Part shown: piece after piece, positions 8,858 through 16,306 of the stretch
Layout: every line of letters starts with the position of its first letter
Numbering within the stretch: the stretch's first letter is position 1
Assembly (NCBI GenBank): GCA_002435985.1
Contig: DIXD01000093.1
Location: forward strand, 1 to 33,238
Source: Spirochaetaceae bacterium UBA6089
GTDB taxonomy: Bacteria > Spirochaetota > Spirochaetia > Treponematales > Rectinemataceae
Length of the DNA stretch: 33,238 nucleotides
Direction: 5' to 3'
Program-made: the position numbers and the translations under genes
The notes under the pieces: generated by a model
The model's database searches: none
What the model saw: the letters and a program-made list of their open reading frames with translations, nothing else
Told to the model about the DNA's origin: nothing

Positions 8858-8885
8858 GCGTATCTGTGCCGATACAAAAGGTGCG

Positions 8886-10190
8886 ATGAACTCACGTGAT
8901 CGATCAGAAGATGCCGTGCTCGAGGCGGAGAGAGTTCTCCATACACCACTCGTATCCGTGATATCGGGTGAAAATCTCATTGTGAAGTCTCGCGTCCATC
9001 CTCACAAAAGTCTCAAAGAGCCTAAACACCCCCCTTTTTTCGGAAAGCGAGCTCTCGAAAAGCAATCTCAGCAATCTAAGGCGAACAATAGAGACATCCC
9101 CAACGTGGGCTCCAAGGTGAGCCCCGTTAAGAGGGCAACCCGGGAGCCCCTTTCTCCCGGCCCGCTCTTTTCCCCCGCATTCCTCACATATACCGATGAA
9201 AAGCACACAGAGATCAGTTCTCCTCAAAAACGACCTCCGCGACGAAAAGTAGCTCTTTTCAAAACGCCACCACCCGCGCTTATTATCGTGGCGATTATGC
9301 TTTCAATAGGCGGCGCAGGCATGCTCGCGGCTTCCTTTTTCTCGCACGCTCATCCCGTCATCGCACTTCCAGACGAGGATTCTGCCCAAGCGGCGCTCAT
9401 GGCCATGCTCGAACCCGAGCCTACGGCCCCATCGAGCAATGAAACAGCCCTCCCTCCCCTCCCTTCCCTCCTTGTTGAGAGGACATATGTGGTGCGCCGG
9501 GGCGATACTCTACAGACCATCGCGCGTCAGTTCGGTCTACGGGAGGATACGATCATCTCGGCCAACAATCTCAGTTCGAAAAATCAGCTTATCGTCGGTA
9601 GAACCTTGAAAGTGCCCAACATGAACGGAGTGTACCATACCGTGAAAAAGAACGAAAACCTGTCGGTCATCTCGAGGGCTTATGGTGTGGACATGACGCG
9701 CATCGCCGACGCGAATAATATTTCCTCAGCGACGATTCGGCCAGGAGACAGGCTCTTTATACCCAGCGCAAAACTCAGCGCCTCGGTGCTGCGTAATTTC
9801 TATGGAGAAACCTTCATCTGGCCGGTCCGCGGTCCCATATCCTCGCCTTTTGGATATCGCATAAATCCATTCAGCGGCAATCGCGTGTTCCATTCGGCCA
9901 TCGATATTGTGGTCAACCGCGGCACATCCATCAAGGCCACACGGGAGGGCAAAATTGCCGATACAGGGTACAATGCGGTTTTCGGCAACTATGTGATAAT
10001 CCAGCACGCCGACGGCTATCAGTCGCTCTACGCCCACCTCGATACGATACTATGCCGCAAGGGGGCGAGCGTAACCCAGGGAGAGGTGATCGGTCGATCA
10101 GGCAACACTGGTCAAAGCACCGGGCCTCACCTTCACTTCAGCATATTCCGCAACGGGCAAGCTGTGGATCCGCGGAAATATCTCCCGTAG
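8886..10190 (+). CDS. Membrane-anchored LysM / M23 peptidoglycan endopeptidase
   Basis: 434 residues from ATG 8886 (MNSRDRSEDAV), with AAAGGTG just upstream; the longer open frame runs through lepB on the other strand and is not used. The first ~127 residues form a basic, low-complexity cytoplasmic tail, followed by one membrane segment (about 130-152). Two LysM domains follow (about 199-243, YVVRRGDTLQTIARQFG; and 248-292, YHTVKKNENLSVISRAYG), which bind glycan strands. The C-terminal M23 domain has zinc ligands His336 and Asp340 in FHSAIDI and the His415-Leu-His417 pair in GPHLHFS, so it is predicted to be active in cutting peptide cross-links. Such proteins work in wall growth or daughter-cell separation. 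It is divergent from lepB and ends before the sigma-54 promoter region. Confidence 0.93.
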   Translation: MNSRDRSEDAVLEAERVLHTPLVSVISGENLIVKSRVHPHKSLKEPKHPPFFGKRALEKQSQQSKANNRDIPNVGSKVSPVKRATREPLSPGPLFSPAFLTYTDEKHTEISSPQKRPPRRKVALFKTPPPALIIVAIMLSIGGAGMLAASFFSHAHPVIALPDEDSAQAALMAMLEPEPTAPSSNETALPPLPSLLVERTYVVRRGDTLQTIARQFGLREDTIISANNLSSKNQLIVGRTLKVPNMNGVYHTVKKNENLSVISRAYGVDMTRIADANNISSATIRPGDRLFIPSAKLSASVLRNFYGETFIWPVRGPISSPFGYRINPFSGNRVFHSAIDIVVNRGTSIKATREGKIADTGYNAVFGNYVIIQHADGYQSLYAHLDTILCRKGASVTQGEVIGRSGNTGQSTGPHLHFSIFRNGQAVDPRKYLP

Positions 10191-10216
10191 AGCAACGCAA
10201 AGCGAAACAACATCTA

Positions 10217-10258
10217 GGCCTACGCTACTGTATTCTTTTGTAGACAGTAACGCAGGCC
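10217..10258. repeat. 15-bp inverted repeat in the spacer after the M23 gene
   Basis: GGCCTACGCTACTGT (10217-10231) is matched by ACAGTAACGCAGGCC (10244-10258) across a 12-nt loop, with two non-complementary positions. In plus-strand RNA these are A-C mismatches; in minus-strand RNA both become G-U wobbles and the stem is complete. A short T run (CTTTTTG) lies some nucleotides after the plus-strand arm, so it could also be a weak terminator for the M23 gene. The rest of 10191-10361 is AT-rich and holds no gene. Confidence 0.5.
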
Positions 10259-10361
10259 AAACGTATCTTTTTGTCGCCAAGGGCGTCCAGCCTTCCAGAG
10301 GCAAAATATCGTAATTGTTTATTATATATAAGTTCTATAATAATAAATTAATATTATATTT

Positions 10362-10376
10362 TGGCACGTGTTTTGC
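10362..10376 (+). promoter_or_regulatory. Sigma-54 (-24/-12) promoter of the sigma factor gene
   Basis: TGGCACGTGTTTTGC matches the RpoN consensus TGGCAC-N5-TTGC exactly. The invariant GG (10363-10364) and GC (10375-10376) are separated by 10 nt as required. Transcription would start near 10388, 27 nt before the ATG at 10415. The preceding ~45 bp are almost pure A/T, suitable for bending by an IHF/HU-type protein. Confidence 0.8.
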
Positions 10377-10414
10377 TTCTATATTCTTTCGAGAACTATT
10401 CTTGGAGGAATACT

Positions 10415-11236
10415 ATGTCCATTGCCGACGACGATGAGGGGCTCGAGCTCTATTTCGAATCGATCCGCAAAATTCCTCTTGTGAGCCGGCAAGAAGAATC
10501 GATATTGGCCGGAAAAATAGCCAAGGGGGACAAGGCTGCTCTCAATCGCCTCGTGGAAGGCAATCTGCGCCTTGTGGTCCGTATCGCGAAATCGATGTGG
10601 ACTCCGCCGCATTCGCTTTTGGATCTGATTCAAGATGGCAATATCGGACTTGTCAAGGCTGCCGAGCGCTTCGATGCCACTCAAAATGTCAAATTTTCGA
10701 CTTACGCCGTGTGGTGGATCCGCCAGTCCATCTCGCGCTCCATGGTGAACACGGGGCGTCAGATTCGCCTTCCACACAGGAAGGAAGACGCGCTGCGACG
10801 GATCAACGCCATCAAGGTGCGCAAGAGCCTCGAAATATCCAGAACTCCTACGCAAAAAGAACTCGCGCAGGAGATGGGCTACACCGAGACCGAAGTCTCC
10901 GCCATTCTCCATATGGGAGACCAGCCCGTAGCGTTGGAACAGGGAGGAGCAGATGAACTCTCGGTTCTCGATGTGTACGAGGACTGGCGCTACAGCCCAG
11001 ATCGCGAGATAGAAAAATCGAGCATCGAGTGGCAGAGCTCCTGGCTTGTTTCGTCCCTCCCTGTGCGCGAAAGGGAAGTGATATCGAGGCGGTTCGGCCT
11101 CGGCGGCGAAGGCGAACAGTCGCTGAAGGCGGTGGGCTCGGTACTAGGCTGTTCGGCAGAGACCGTGCGACACATCGAAAAGAAAGCCTTGCAGACGCTA
11201 TGGCACAGAGCAGTGAGCGTAGGCCTGACCGCATAG
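10415..11236 (+). CDS. RNA polymerase sigma-70 family factor (RpoS-like alternative sigma)
   Basis: 273 residues from ATG 10415, with a strong GGAGG ribosome site 6 nt upstream. Region 1.2 (LELYFESIRKIPLVSRQEE), region 2 with core-binding NLRLVVRIAKS and the DNA-melting helix FSTYAVWWIRQSISR, a region 3 segment (RTPTQKELAQEMGYTETEV) and region 4 with helix-turn-helix LKAVGSVLGCSAETVRHIEK are all present. There is no region 1.1, and the length is well below that of a primary RpoD. It therefore looks like an alternative group 2-type factor, comparable in size to Borrelia RpoS. The sigma-54 promoter directly upstream suggests RpoN-dependent expression. The next genes (deacetylase, tsaD, M29 peptidase) follow on the same strand and may share the transcript. 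Which promoters it serves cannot be read from the window. Confidence 0.9.
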   Translation: MSIADDDEGLELYFESIRKIPLVSRQEESILAGKIAKGDKAALNRLVEGNLRLVVRIAKSMWTPPHSLLDLIQDGNIGLVKAAERFDATQNVKFSTYAVWWIRQSISRSMVNTGRQIRLPHRKEDALRRINAIKVRKSLEISRTPTQKELAQEMGYTETEVSAILHMGDQPVALEQGGADELSVLDVYEDWRYSPDREIEKSSIEWQSSWLVSSLPVREREVISRRFGLGGEGEQSLKAVGSVLGCSAETVRHIEKKALQTLWHRAVSVGLTA

Positions 11237-11375
11237 TAATAGTACAGACGAACAACGACGCTCAAGGGCGGCGCAATGGTTTTCCCCTGATACTCGCGCC
11301 GTCCTATGTGGATGCACACTCATTTGTATGCCCACTCGCCTTGATGAAGGCGACTGTTCAATATACCATGGTCTC

Positions 11376-12443
11376 GTGAGGAAACAACATGCTCGTGGAG
11401 GCCTTTCGTATGCGCTTGTACTGGCGAGCGCCGCTCTTGTAGTATTCGCCGCCTTCGCGGTCATAAATTCATGCACGCCGAAGGATTCGGCACAGAAGTC
11501 AGAAAAGAGCCCTTACGGTACACCCGAATATGTGATCGAACTTCCTCCGGGCTATGAAGATCTGAAAGTAATTTCCACGAACGAAGGTGAAACGAACGCG
11601 AAAGCCCTCTCTGGCGCTGCGTCTGCCGGTGAGGCAGGGAGCTCTTCCGTAGGGAGCTCTTCCGAAGAAGAAGCCACCGACGCAACACGGCTTGTGCGAC
11701 TTCAGGAGCCCAAGAAGGGGGCGCCCGAGGTCAAACGACAGCCCACCCTCATCATCGTGATCGACGACGTGGGCTACAGCATCGATGAGCTCAAGCCCTT
11801 TCTGAGCCTGCCCTTTCCCATCACCTTTGCGGTGCTCCCTCAACTTGTTCACAGCAACGATTCCGTGCTTGCCATCCGCGATGCGGGCAAAGAATTCATC
11901 CTCCACCAGCCTATGGAGGCTCTAGGGGGCAACGATCCAGGCCCTCACGCGGTGTACCTTTCGATGGACGACACGGCGATCGAACGGACGGTGGCGGAAA
12001 ACATCGACAGCTTTCCCTTTCCCCCTGTGGGAATGAACAATCACATGGGTTCGGCAGTGACCCGGGATGCACGCGCGATGGGGCTTATCCTGAAACTTGT
12101 CAAAGAGCGTGGCATGTATTATCTTGATTCTCTCACGGCGCCGGGAACCGTCACAGTACAGCTGTGCGAGGAATTGGGAACCTCATATATGGAGCGAAAT
12201 GTGTTTCTCGACAACAACACCGACCGCGAAGCGATCATCGCCGCGATCGACGAAGGCAAGCGCATCGCGCGAATGAACAGCGCGGCGGTGATGATCGGCC
12301 ATGTGTGGTCATCCAATCTCGCCGCCACACTGATGGAAATTTACCCGGAACTGGTCGCAGAAGGATACTCGCTTTCGACCATCAGTGCATACATGCAGAT
12401 GCAAGCCGAAGAGACCTCGGGACATGCGGATTCTAGGAATTGA
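11376..12443 (+). CDS. Divergent polysaccharide deacetylase (YibQ family), membrane-anchored or lipoprotein
   Basis: 355 residues from GTG 11376, chosen because it gives a basic n-region (VRKQHARGG) and signal segment. An ATG at 11328 is also open but adds acidic residues, and neither has a convincing ribosome site. The segment ends AVINSC, a possible relaxed spirochaetal lipobox with Cys33. A Ser/Glu/Ala-rich linker follows, then the family core from about residue 122: LIIVIDDVGYS, ILHQPMEA, VGMNNHMGS and MIGHVW. These are the Asp, His and Asn positions typical of the divergent polysaccharide deacetylase (YibQ) family. The substrate is unproven; wall glycans are the usual guess. Its 3' end overlaps tsaD by 20 bp, so the two genes are translationally linked. 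Confidence 0.87.
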   Translation: MRKQHARGGLSYALVLASAALVVFAAFAVINSCTPKDSAQKSEKSPYGTPEYVIELPPGYEDLKVISTNEGETNAKALSGAASAGEAGSSSVGSSSEEEATDATRLVRLQEPKKGAPEVKRQPTLIIVIDDVGYSIDELKPFLSLPFPITFAVLPQLVHSNDSVLAIRDAGKEFILHQPMEALGGNDPGPHAVYLSMDDTAIERTVAENIDSFPFPPVGMNNHMGSAVTRDARAMGLILKLVKERGMYYLDSLTAPGTVTVQLCEELGTSYMERNVFLDNNTDREAIIAAIDEGKRIARMNSAAVMIGHVWSSNLAATLMEIYPELVAEGYSLSTISAYMQMQAEETSGHADSRN

Positions 12444-13437
12444 GACTTCCTGCGACGAGTGCGCAGCCGCAATCGTCGAAGATGGACGACGCATTCTGTC
12501 GAATGTCGTTATGACGCAGATACCCCTCCACGAACGGTATCAGGGTGTTGTGCCGGAGATCGCAAGCCGGGCTCACATCGAGTGGATTATGGGGATAGTT
12601 CGGCGTGCCCTCTCGGATGCGGGGCTCGAGGTGAAGTCGGTCGACGGTGTCGCTGCGACGGCCAAGCCGGGACTTATAGGCTCTCTGGCGGTGGGGCTGT
12701 CCTTCGCAAAGGCCTTCGCGTGGTCTCGGAATCTACCTTTCAAAGGCGTAAACCACATGCTTGCGCACCTGTATGCGCCGCAGCTCGTACATCCCATCGA
12801 ATATCCGTTTTTAGGACTTTTGGTTTCGGGAGGCCACACGATCATTTGCCAGGCCGACGATTTCGACCGCATCACGGTGCTGGGTACGACGATCGACGAT
12901 GCGGCGGGAGAAGCCTTCGACAAGGTGGCAAAGCACTACGGTTTCGGCTATCCGGGTGGACTCGTGATCGACCGACTCGCGGAAAGAGGAGACGAGCGCG
13001 CATTCAGATTCCCCCTACCCTCGCTGCACAAGGGCGAGCACCGCTACGACGTCTCTTACTCGGGCTTGAAAACCGCAGTGATCCACCATCTGTCGTCCTA
13101 CCAGCGTCCGGGTGCGGCAGCGACACCCGAGAATATCGCGGCGAGCTTCCGCAAAACGGCGATCGATATTCTTCTTTCGCGCCTCTATCGAGCCATAGAC
13201 GACACCGGTATCCAAACCGTCGTCGTGGGCGGGGGCGTCGCCGCCAATGCATATCTCAGACGCGAACTCGAGAAGCAACAAGAGCTCCGTGTCTATTTCC
13301 CGCCCCTCTCTCTCTGCGGCGACAACGCCGCAATGGTCGCCGGCATCGCGTGGCACTACGTTGCGCGGGGCGATGTCGACGGCTGGGACATAGCCCCAAG
13401 CTCACGGGATATGGATTTCAAGCGACCACAGGAGTAA
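12424..13437 (+). CDS. tsaD: tRNA N6-threonylcarbamoyladenosine transferase TsaD
   Basis: 337 residues, normal for TsaD/Kae1/Gcp. The start MRILGIETSCDE at 12424 lies inside the end of the deacetylase gene. The ASKHA-fold motifs are in place: the GIETSCDE phosphate loop, metal ligands His111 and His115 in NHMLAHLYAP, SGGHTIIC, the DDAAGEAFDKVAKHYGFGYP segment and the adenosine-binding VVGGGVAANAYLR. It transfers threonylcarbamoyl from TC-AMP to A37 of ANN-decoding tRNAs, working with TsaB and TsaE (not in the window) in the cytoplasm. It is followed after 5 bp by the M29 aminopeptidase. Placement behind a sigma factor gene is not the commonest arrangement for this essential gene, so a further internal promoter is likely. 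Confidence 0.97.
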   Translation: MRILGIETSCDECAAAIVEDGRRILSNVVMTQIPLHERYQGVVPEIASRAHIEWIMGIVRRALSDAGLEVKSVDGVAATAKPGLIGSLAVGLSFAKAFAWSRNLPFKGVNHMLAHLYAPQLVHPIEYPFLGLLVSGGHTIICQADDFDRITVLGTTIDDAAGEAFDKVAKHYGFGYPGGLVIDRLAERGDERAFRFPLPSLHKGEHRYDVSYSGLKTAVIHHLSSYQRPGAAATPENIAASFRKTAIDILLSRLYRAIDDTGIQTVVVGGGVAANAYLRRELEKQQELRVYFPPLSLCGDNAAMVAGIAWHYVARGDVDGWDIAPSSRDMDFKRPQE

Positions 13438-13442
13438 GTCGT

Positions 13443-14540
13443 ATGCCTTCTCTCTCCGAAACAGCGCATATCGCGCTCTCTCAGTGCCTCGAGCTCAAGA
13501 AATCCGAGAAGGTCCTCATCGTCACCAATCCAGGCACCGAACAAGCCGACATCGCCGAGGTCCTCCACGACGAGGCCGCATCGATGGGCGCACTGCCCGA
13601 ACTCATCTACCAGCCCATAAAGGCGCAGGGCGATTTCGCCGAGGATCATGTCGTCCGTGCGATCGAGGCGAAGCCCGATGTCGTGCTCTCGATTTCGACC
13701 GAAAAACTCGGCAAGGACAGGGCCAGGCTCGCTGCGCCGCTTGTCGGGCCGGACGGCCACTCGTACGACCACATTTTCGATTATCTTCTCTACGGAAAGC
13801 GGGCGTTGCGGGCTGTTTGGACACCCGGCATCACCAGAGATATGTTTCTCCGCACTGTTCCCATCGACTATGGGGCGATGCGCCACACAGCGGACAGGCT
13901 CGAGGCCTTATTGAACGAGGCGGCAGCCATCTTGGTCCGAAGCCTCGCAGGCACCGACATCAGCTTCAGCGTCTTGGGCAGAAAGGCGAAGCGCGACGAC
14001 GGAGACTTCCGCAGCCCCGGGAAGGGCGGCAATCTTCCGGCCGGCGAAGTCTTCATCTCGCCAGCAATACAATCCGCCGAAGGGACCATTGTCTTCGACG
14101 GCTCGATCTCCGACATCAATGGCGATATCGTGATTCGGACTCCCATCGTCTGCACCGTAAAAGGCGGCTATGTGCTGGGTATCGAGGGCGGCGAAGAAGC
14201 CCAAAGGCTCGAAAAAGCCTTGATGTATGGCCTCAACATGGCATCGACCCTCGTCCGCGAAGAAGGGATGACCCCAGAGCTGGCTCTTTCCTACGGCACC
14301 AACGCGCGGCACCTTGGCGAATTCGGCATCGGGCTCAATCCGGCGGCGCACATCGGCGGCAATATGCTCGAGGACGAAAAAGTGATGGGCACCATTCACT
14401 TTGCAATAGGCGCAAACTACGACGAAGACGCGCCAGCGCTCATCCACCTCGACGGACTCGTTACCTCGCCCACGGTTGTGCTCCTCATGCCGTCCGGCGA
14501 AGAGCGCATCGTGATGGAACAGGGTGTCTTTGTGGACTAA
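13443..14540 (+). CDS. Aminopeptidase, M29 family (AmpS/PepS/thermophilic aminopeptidase)
   Basis: 365 residues from ATG 13443 with an AGGAG site 8 nt upstream; the in-frame opening further left is the out-of-frame shadow of tsaD. The N-terminal alpha/beta domain (KVLIVTNPGTEQADIAEVL) and C-terminal metal domain are both present. Likely dinuclear metal ligands are the Glu in PAGEVFISP (about residue 202), the Glu in LGEFGIGLNP, the His in GTIHFAIG and the His-Asp of IHLDG, with a Tyr in the conserved ANYDED segment. The family releases N-terminal residues from peptides in the cytoplasm, usually with Co or Zn. It is the last gene of the sigma factor / deacetylase / tsaD group. Confidence 0.93.
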   Translation: MPSLSETAHIALSQCLELKKSEKVLIVTNPGTEQADIAEVLHDEAASMGALPELIYQPIKAQGDFAEDHVVRAIEAKPDVVLSISTEKLGKDRARLAAPLVGPDGHSYDHIFDYLLYGKRALRAVWTPGITRDMFLRTVPIDYGAMRHTADRLEALLNEAAAILVRSLAGTDISFSVLGRKAKRDDGDFRSPGKGGNLPAGEVFISPAIQSAEGTIVFDGSISDINGDIVIRTPIVCTVKGGYVLGIEGGEEAQRLEKALMYGLNMASTLVREEGMTPELALSYGTNARHLGEFGIGLNPAAHIGGNMLEDEKVMGTIHFAIGANYDEDAPALIHLDGLVTSPTVVLLMPSGEERIVMEQGVFVD

Positions 14541-14581
14541 CATTGGCATAATCGCCCTGTGCCGCGACTTTTCCGCGCTAT

Positions 14582-14609
14582 TTCACAACTGTATAAAAAT
14601 CATTATACT
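14582..14609 (+). promoter_or_regulatory. Promoter of the class I lysyl-tRNA synthetase gene
   Basis: TTCACA (14582-14587), a 16-bp spacer and TATACT (14604-14609) each match the sigma-70 consensus at 5 of 6 bases. The expected +1 is at about 14616-14618, on or beside the ATG at 14618. The message would have almost no leader, and no ribosome site precedes the ATG. Confidence 0.6.
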
Positions 14610-14617
14610 CGCAACAT

Positions 14618-16204
14618 ATGGAAGAGAAAAAGACTAAGCACTGGGCTGATCAGACGGCCGAAAAGATCATCGAGGTCTGGGGAGACAAAGATCTCTACAC
14701 CTGCGCATCCGGCATTACGCCGTCCGGGACCGTGCACGTCGGCAATTTTCGCGAGATGATCTCCGTGGAGCTCGTGGTTCGGGCGCTACGGGACCTCGGG
14801 AAAAATGTTCGGTTCATTTACAGCTGGGACGACTACGATGTGTTTCGGAAAGTACCCCTCAACATGCCCAATCCGCAGATGCTCGAACAATATCTGCGTT
14901 TTCCCATCACAATGGTGCCGGATCCATGGGGCCGCGACGAGTCCTACGCGCGTCACCACGAAGTCGATGTCGAAAAGGTCTTGCCCGAAGTCGGCATCTA
15001 TCCCGAATTCATATATCAGGCGAGCAAATATCGCTCCGGAGTCTATGCCGAGGGTATGCGGCGCGCCCTCGAAATGCGCGAGCATCTCAAGACCATTCTC
15101 GACAAATATCGCGACGAGGACCACAAGATCCAGGATGAATGGTGGCCTGTCGCAGTGTTCTGCTCGAACTGCAACCGCGACACGACACAGATCGACGGGT
15201 GGGACGGAGGATGGGGCCTCTCTTACCACTGCGACTCCTGCGGACATAGGGAGACGGGCGATATCCGCACACTCAAAGGGGCTAAACTCGTCTGGCGAGT
15301 CGACTGGCCGATGCGCTGGGCATATGAAAAGGTAGATTTCGAGCCTGCAGGCAAGGATCACCACTCGCAGGGAGGGTCCTTCGACACGTCGAAACACGTC
15401 GTGGAAGAGGTCTACGGGCGGAAGCCTCCCGTCACCTTCCGCTATGACTTTATCGGCATCAAGGGGTCTCCGGGCAAAATGTCGTCTTCGAAGGGCAAGG
15501 TCGTCGACCTGTATGACCTTCTGCGCGTGTATCAGCCCGAAATCGTACGGTACCTCTTCGCAGGCACCAGGCCGAACACCGAGTTCGTCATCAGCTTCGA
15601 CCTCGACGTCATCAAGATCTACGAAGATTACGACCGCACCGAGCGCATCTACTGGGGAGTGGAGAAGGCAAAGAATGAAGCCGTAAGGGCGCTCGAGTGC
15701 CGCATCTACGAACTGTCGCAGGTGGACAAGGTGCCCGATGAAATGCCCTATCAGATTCCTTTTAGGCACCTCTGCAATCTCCTCCAGATTCACCTCGGCG
15801 ATATCGAGGAGGTGATCGCGACATTGCCCGGCCTCAAGCCTTCGCAGGAAGCCCGTGTGCGCAGGCGCGCGCAGTGTGCCTGGTACTGGATCACTGAGTG
15901 CGCGCCTGAGGACTTCAGATTTTCGCTGCGCCAACCCGGCGAACGCGCGGCGCTCTCCGAGGCCGAGGTGGAAGCGCTTCGAGCGCTCCGCGAAGATGTG
16001 ATGGCAAAGCTCGAGGCCTATGGCAACGAGAATGAGGTTGCGGAAGCCATATTTGCGGTGGCCCAACGCTGCGGTATAGAGCCCAAACAGCTTTTCCGCG
16101 CGTCCTATCAAGCGCTGATCGGCAAGGACCAAGGCCCGCGTCTCGCCGGGTTCTTGCATACGATAGGGAAAGAGAAGGTGTTGGCCATTCTAGGCCAGTA
16201 CTGA
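14618..16204 (+). CDS. lysS: Lysyl-tRNA synthetase, class I
   Basis: 528 residues, normal for the archaeal/spirochaetal class I enzyme (often called LysK; Borrelia and Treponema use this form). It carries the HIGH-type signature HVGN near residue 39 in SGTVHVGNFRE and the KMSKS-type signature KMSSSKGK near 287, both class I Rossmann marks. Cys pairs CSNC and CDSC (about 180-210) form a probable zinc-binding insertion. The C-terminal helical cage region from about 350 (RAQCAWYWITECAPEDF) recognises the anticodon. It charges tRNA-Lys in the cytoplasm. The promoter lies so close to the ATG that the transcript may be leaderless. It converges with pepF across 102 bp. The gene is a useful taxonomic marker, since most bacteria have the unrelated class II LysRS. 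Confidence 0.96.
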   Translation: MEEKKTKHWADQTAEKIIEVWGDKDLYTCASGITPSGTVHVGNFREMISVELVVRALRDLGKNVRFIYSWDDYDVFRKVPLNMPNPQMLEQYLRFPITMVPDPWGRDESYARHHEVDVEKVLPEVGIYPEFIYQASKYRSGVYAEGMRRALEMREHLKTILDKYRDEDHKIQDEWWPVAVFCSNCNRDTTQIDGWDGGWGLSYHCDSCGHRETGDIRTLKGAKLVWRVDWPMRWAYEKVDFEPAGKDHHSQGGSFDTSKHVVEEVYGRKPPVTFRYDFIGIKGSPGKMSSSKGKVVDLYDLLRVYQPEIVRYLFAGTRPNTEFVISFDLDVIKIYEDYDRTERIYWGVEKAKNEAVRALECRIYELSQVDKVPDEMPYQIPFRHLCNLLQIHLGDIEEVIATLPGLKPSQEARVRRRAQCAWYWITECAPEDFRFSLRQPGERAALSEAEVEALRALREDVMAKLEAYGNENEVAEAIFAVAQRCGIEPKQLFRASYQALIGKDQGPRLAGFLHTIGKEKVLAILGQY

Positions 16205-16306
16205 GGCACCCCAGATGGTGTGCCCCAGTTGGCGCAAAAATTGGGGGTAAAAGAGGCCGCCTAAGAAAAGAGACTGCCTAAAAGCAGACGACAAGAAATG
16301 TAAGGC

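Noticed and set aside
8520..8885. N-terminal extension of the M23 endopeptidase across lepB
   Set aside because: It lies antisense to a conserved signal peptidase gene and has no ribosome site; ATG 8886 fits better.
12459..13442. Long plus-strand frame over tsaD that continues into the aminopeptidase
   Set aside because: Its translation before 13443 is Arg-rich and meaningless; tsaD in the other frame has all family motifs, and a ribosome site and ATG mark the aminopeptidase start.
14786..16159. 457-codon minus-strand frame opposite the lysyl-tRNA synthetase
   Set aside because: It is a mirror of the synthetase codons, with no recognisable motif or ribosome site.
16205..16306. Possible bidirectional terminator between the lysyl-tRNA synthetase and pepF genes
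   Set aside because: Only short competing stems (GGCAC/GTGCC and CCCCA/TGGGG) are present, without T runs; not strong enough to annotate.
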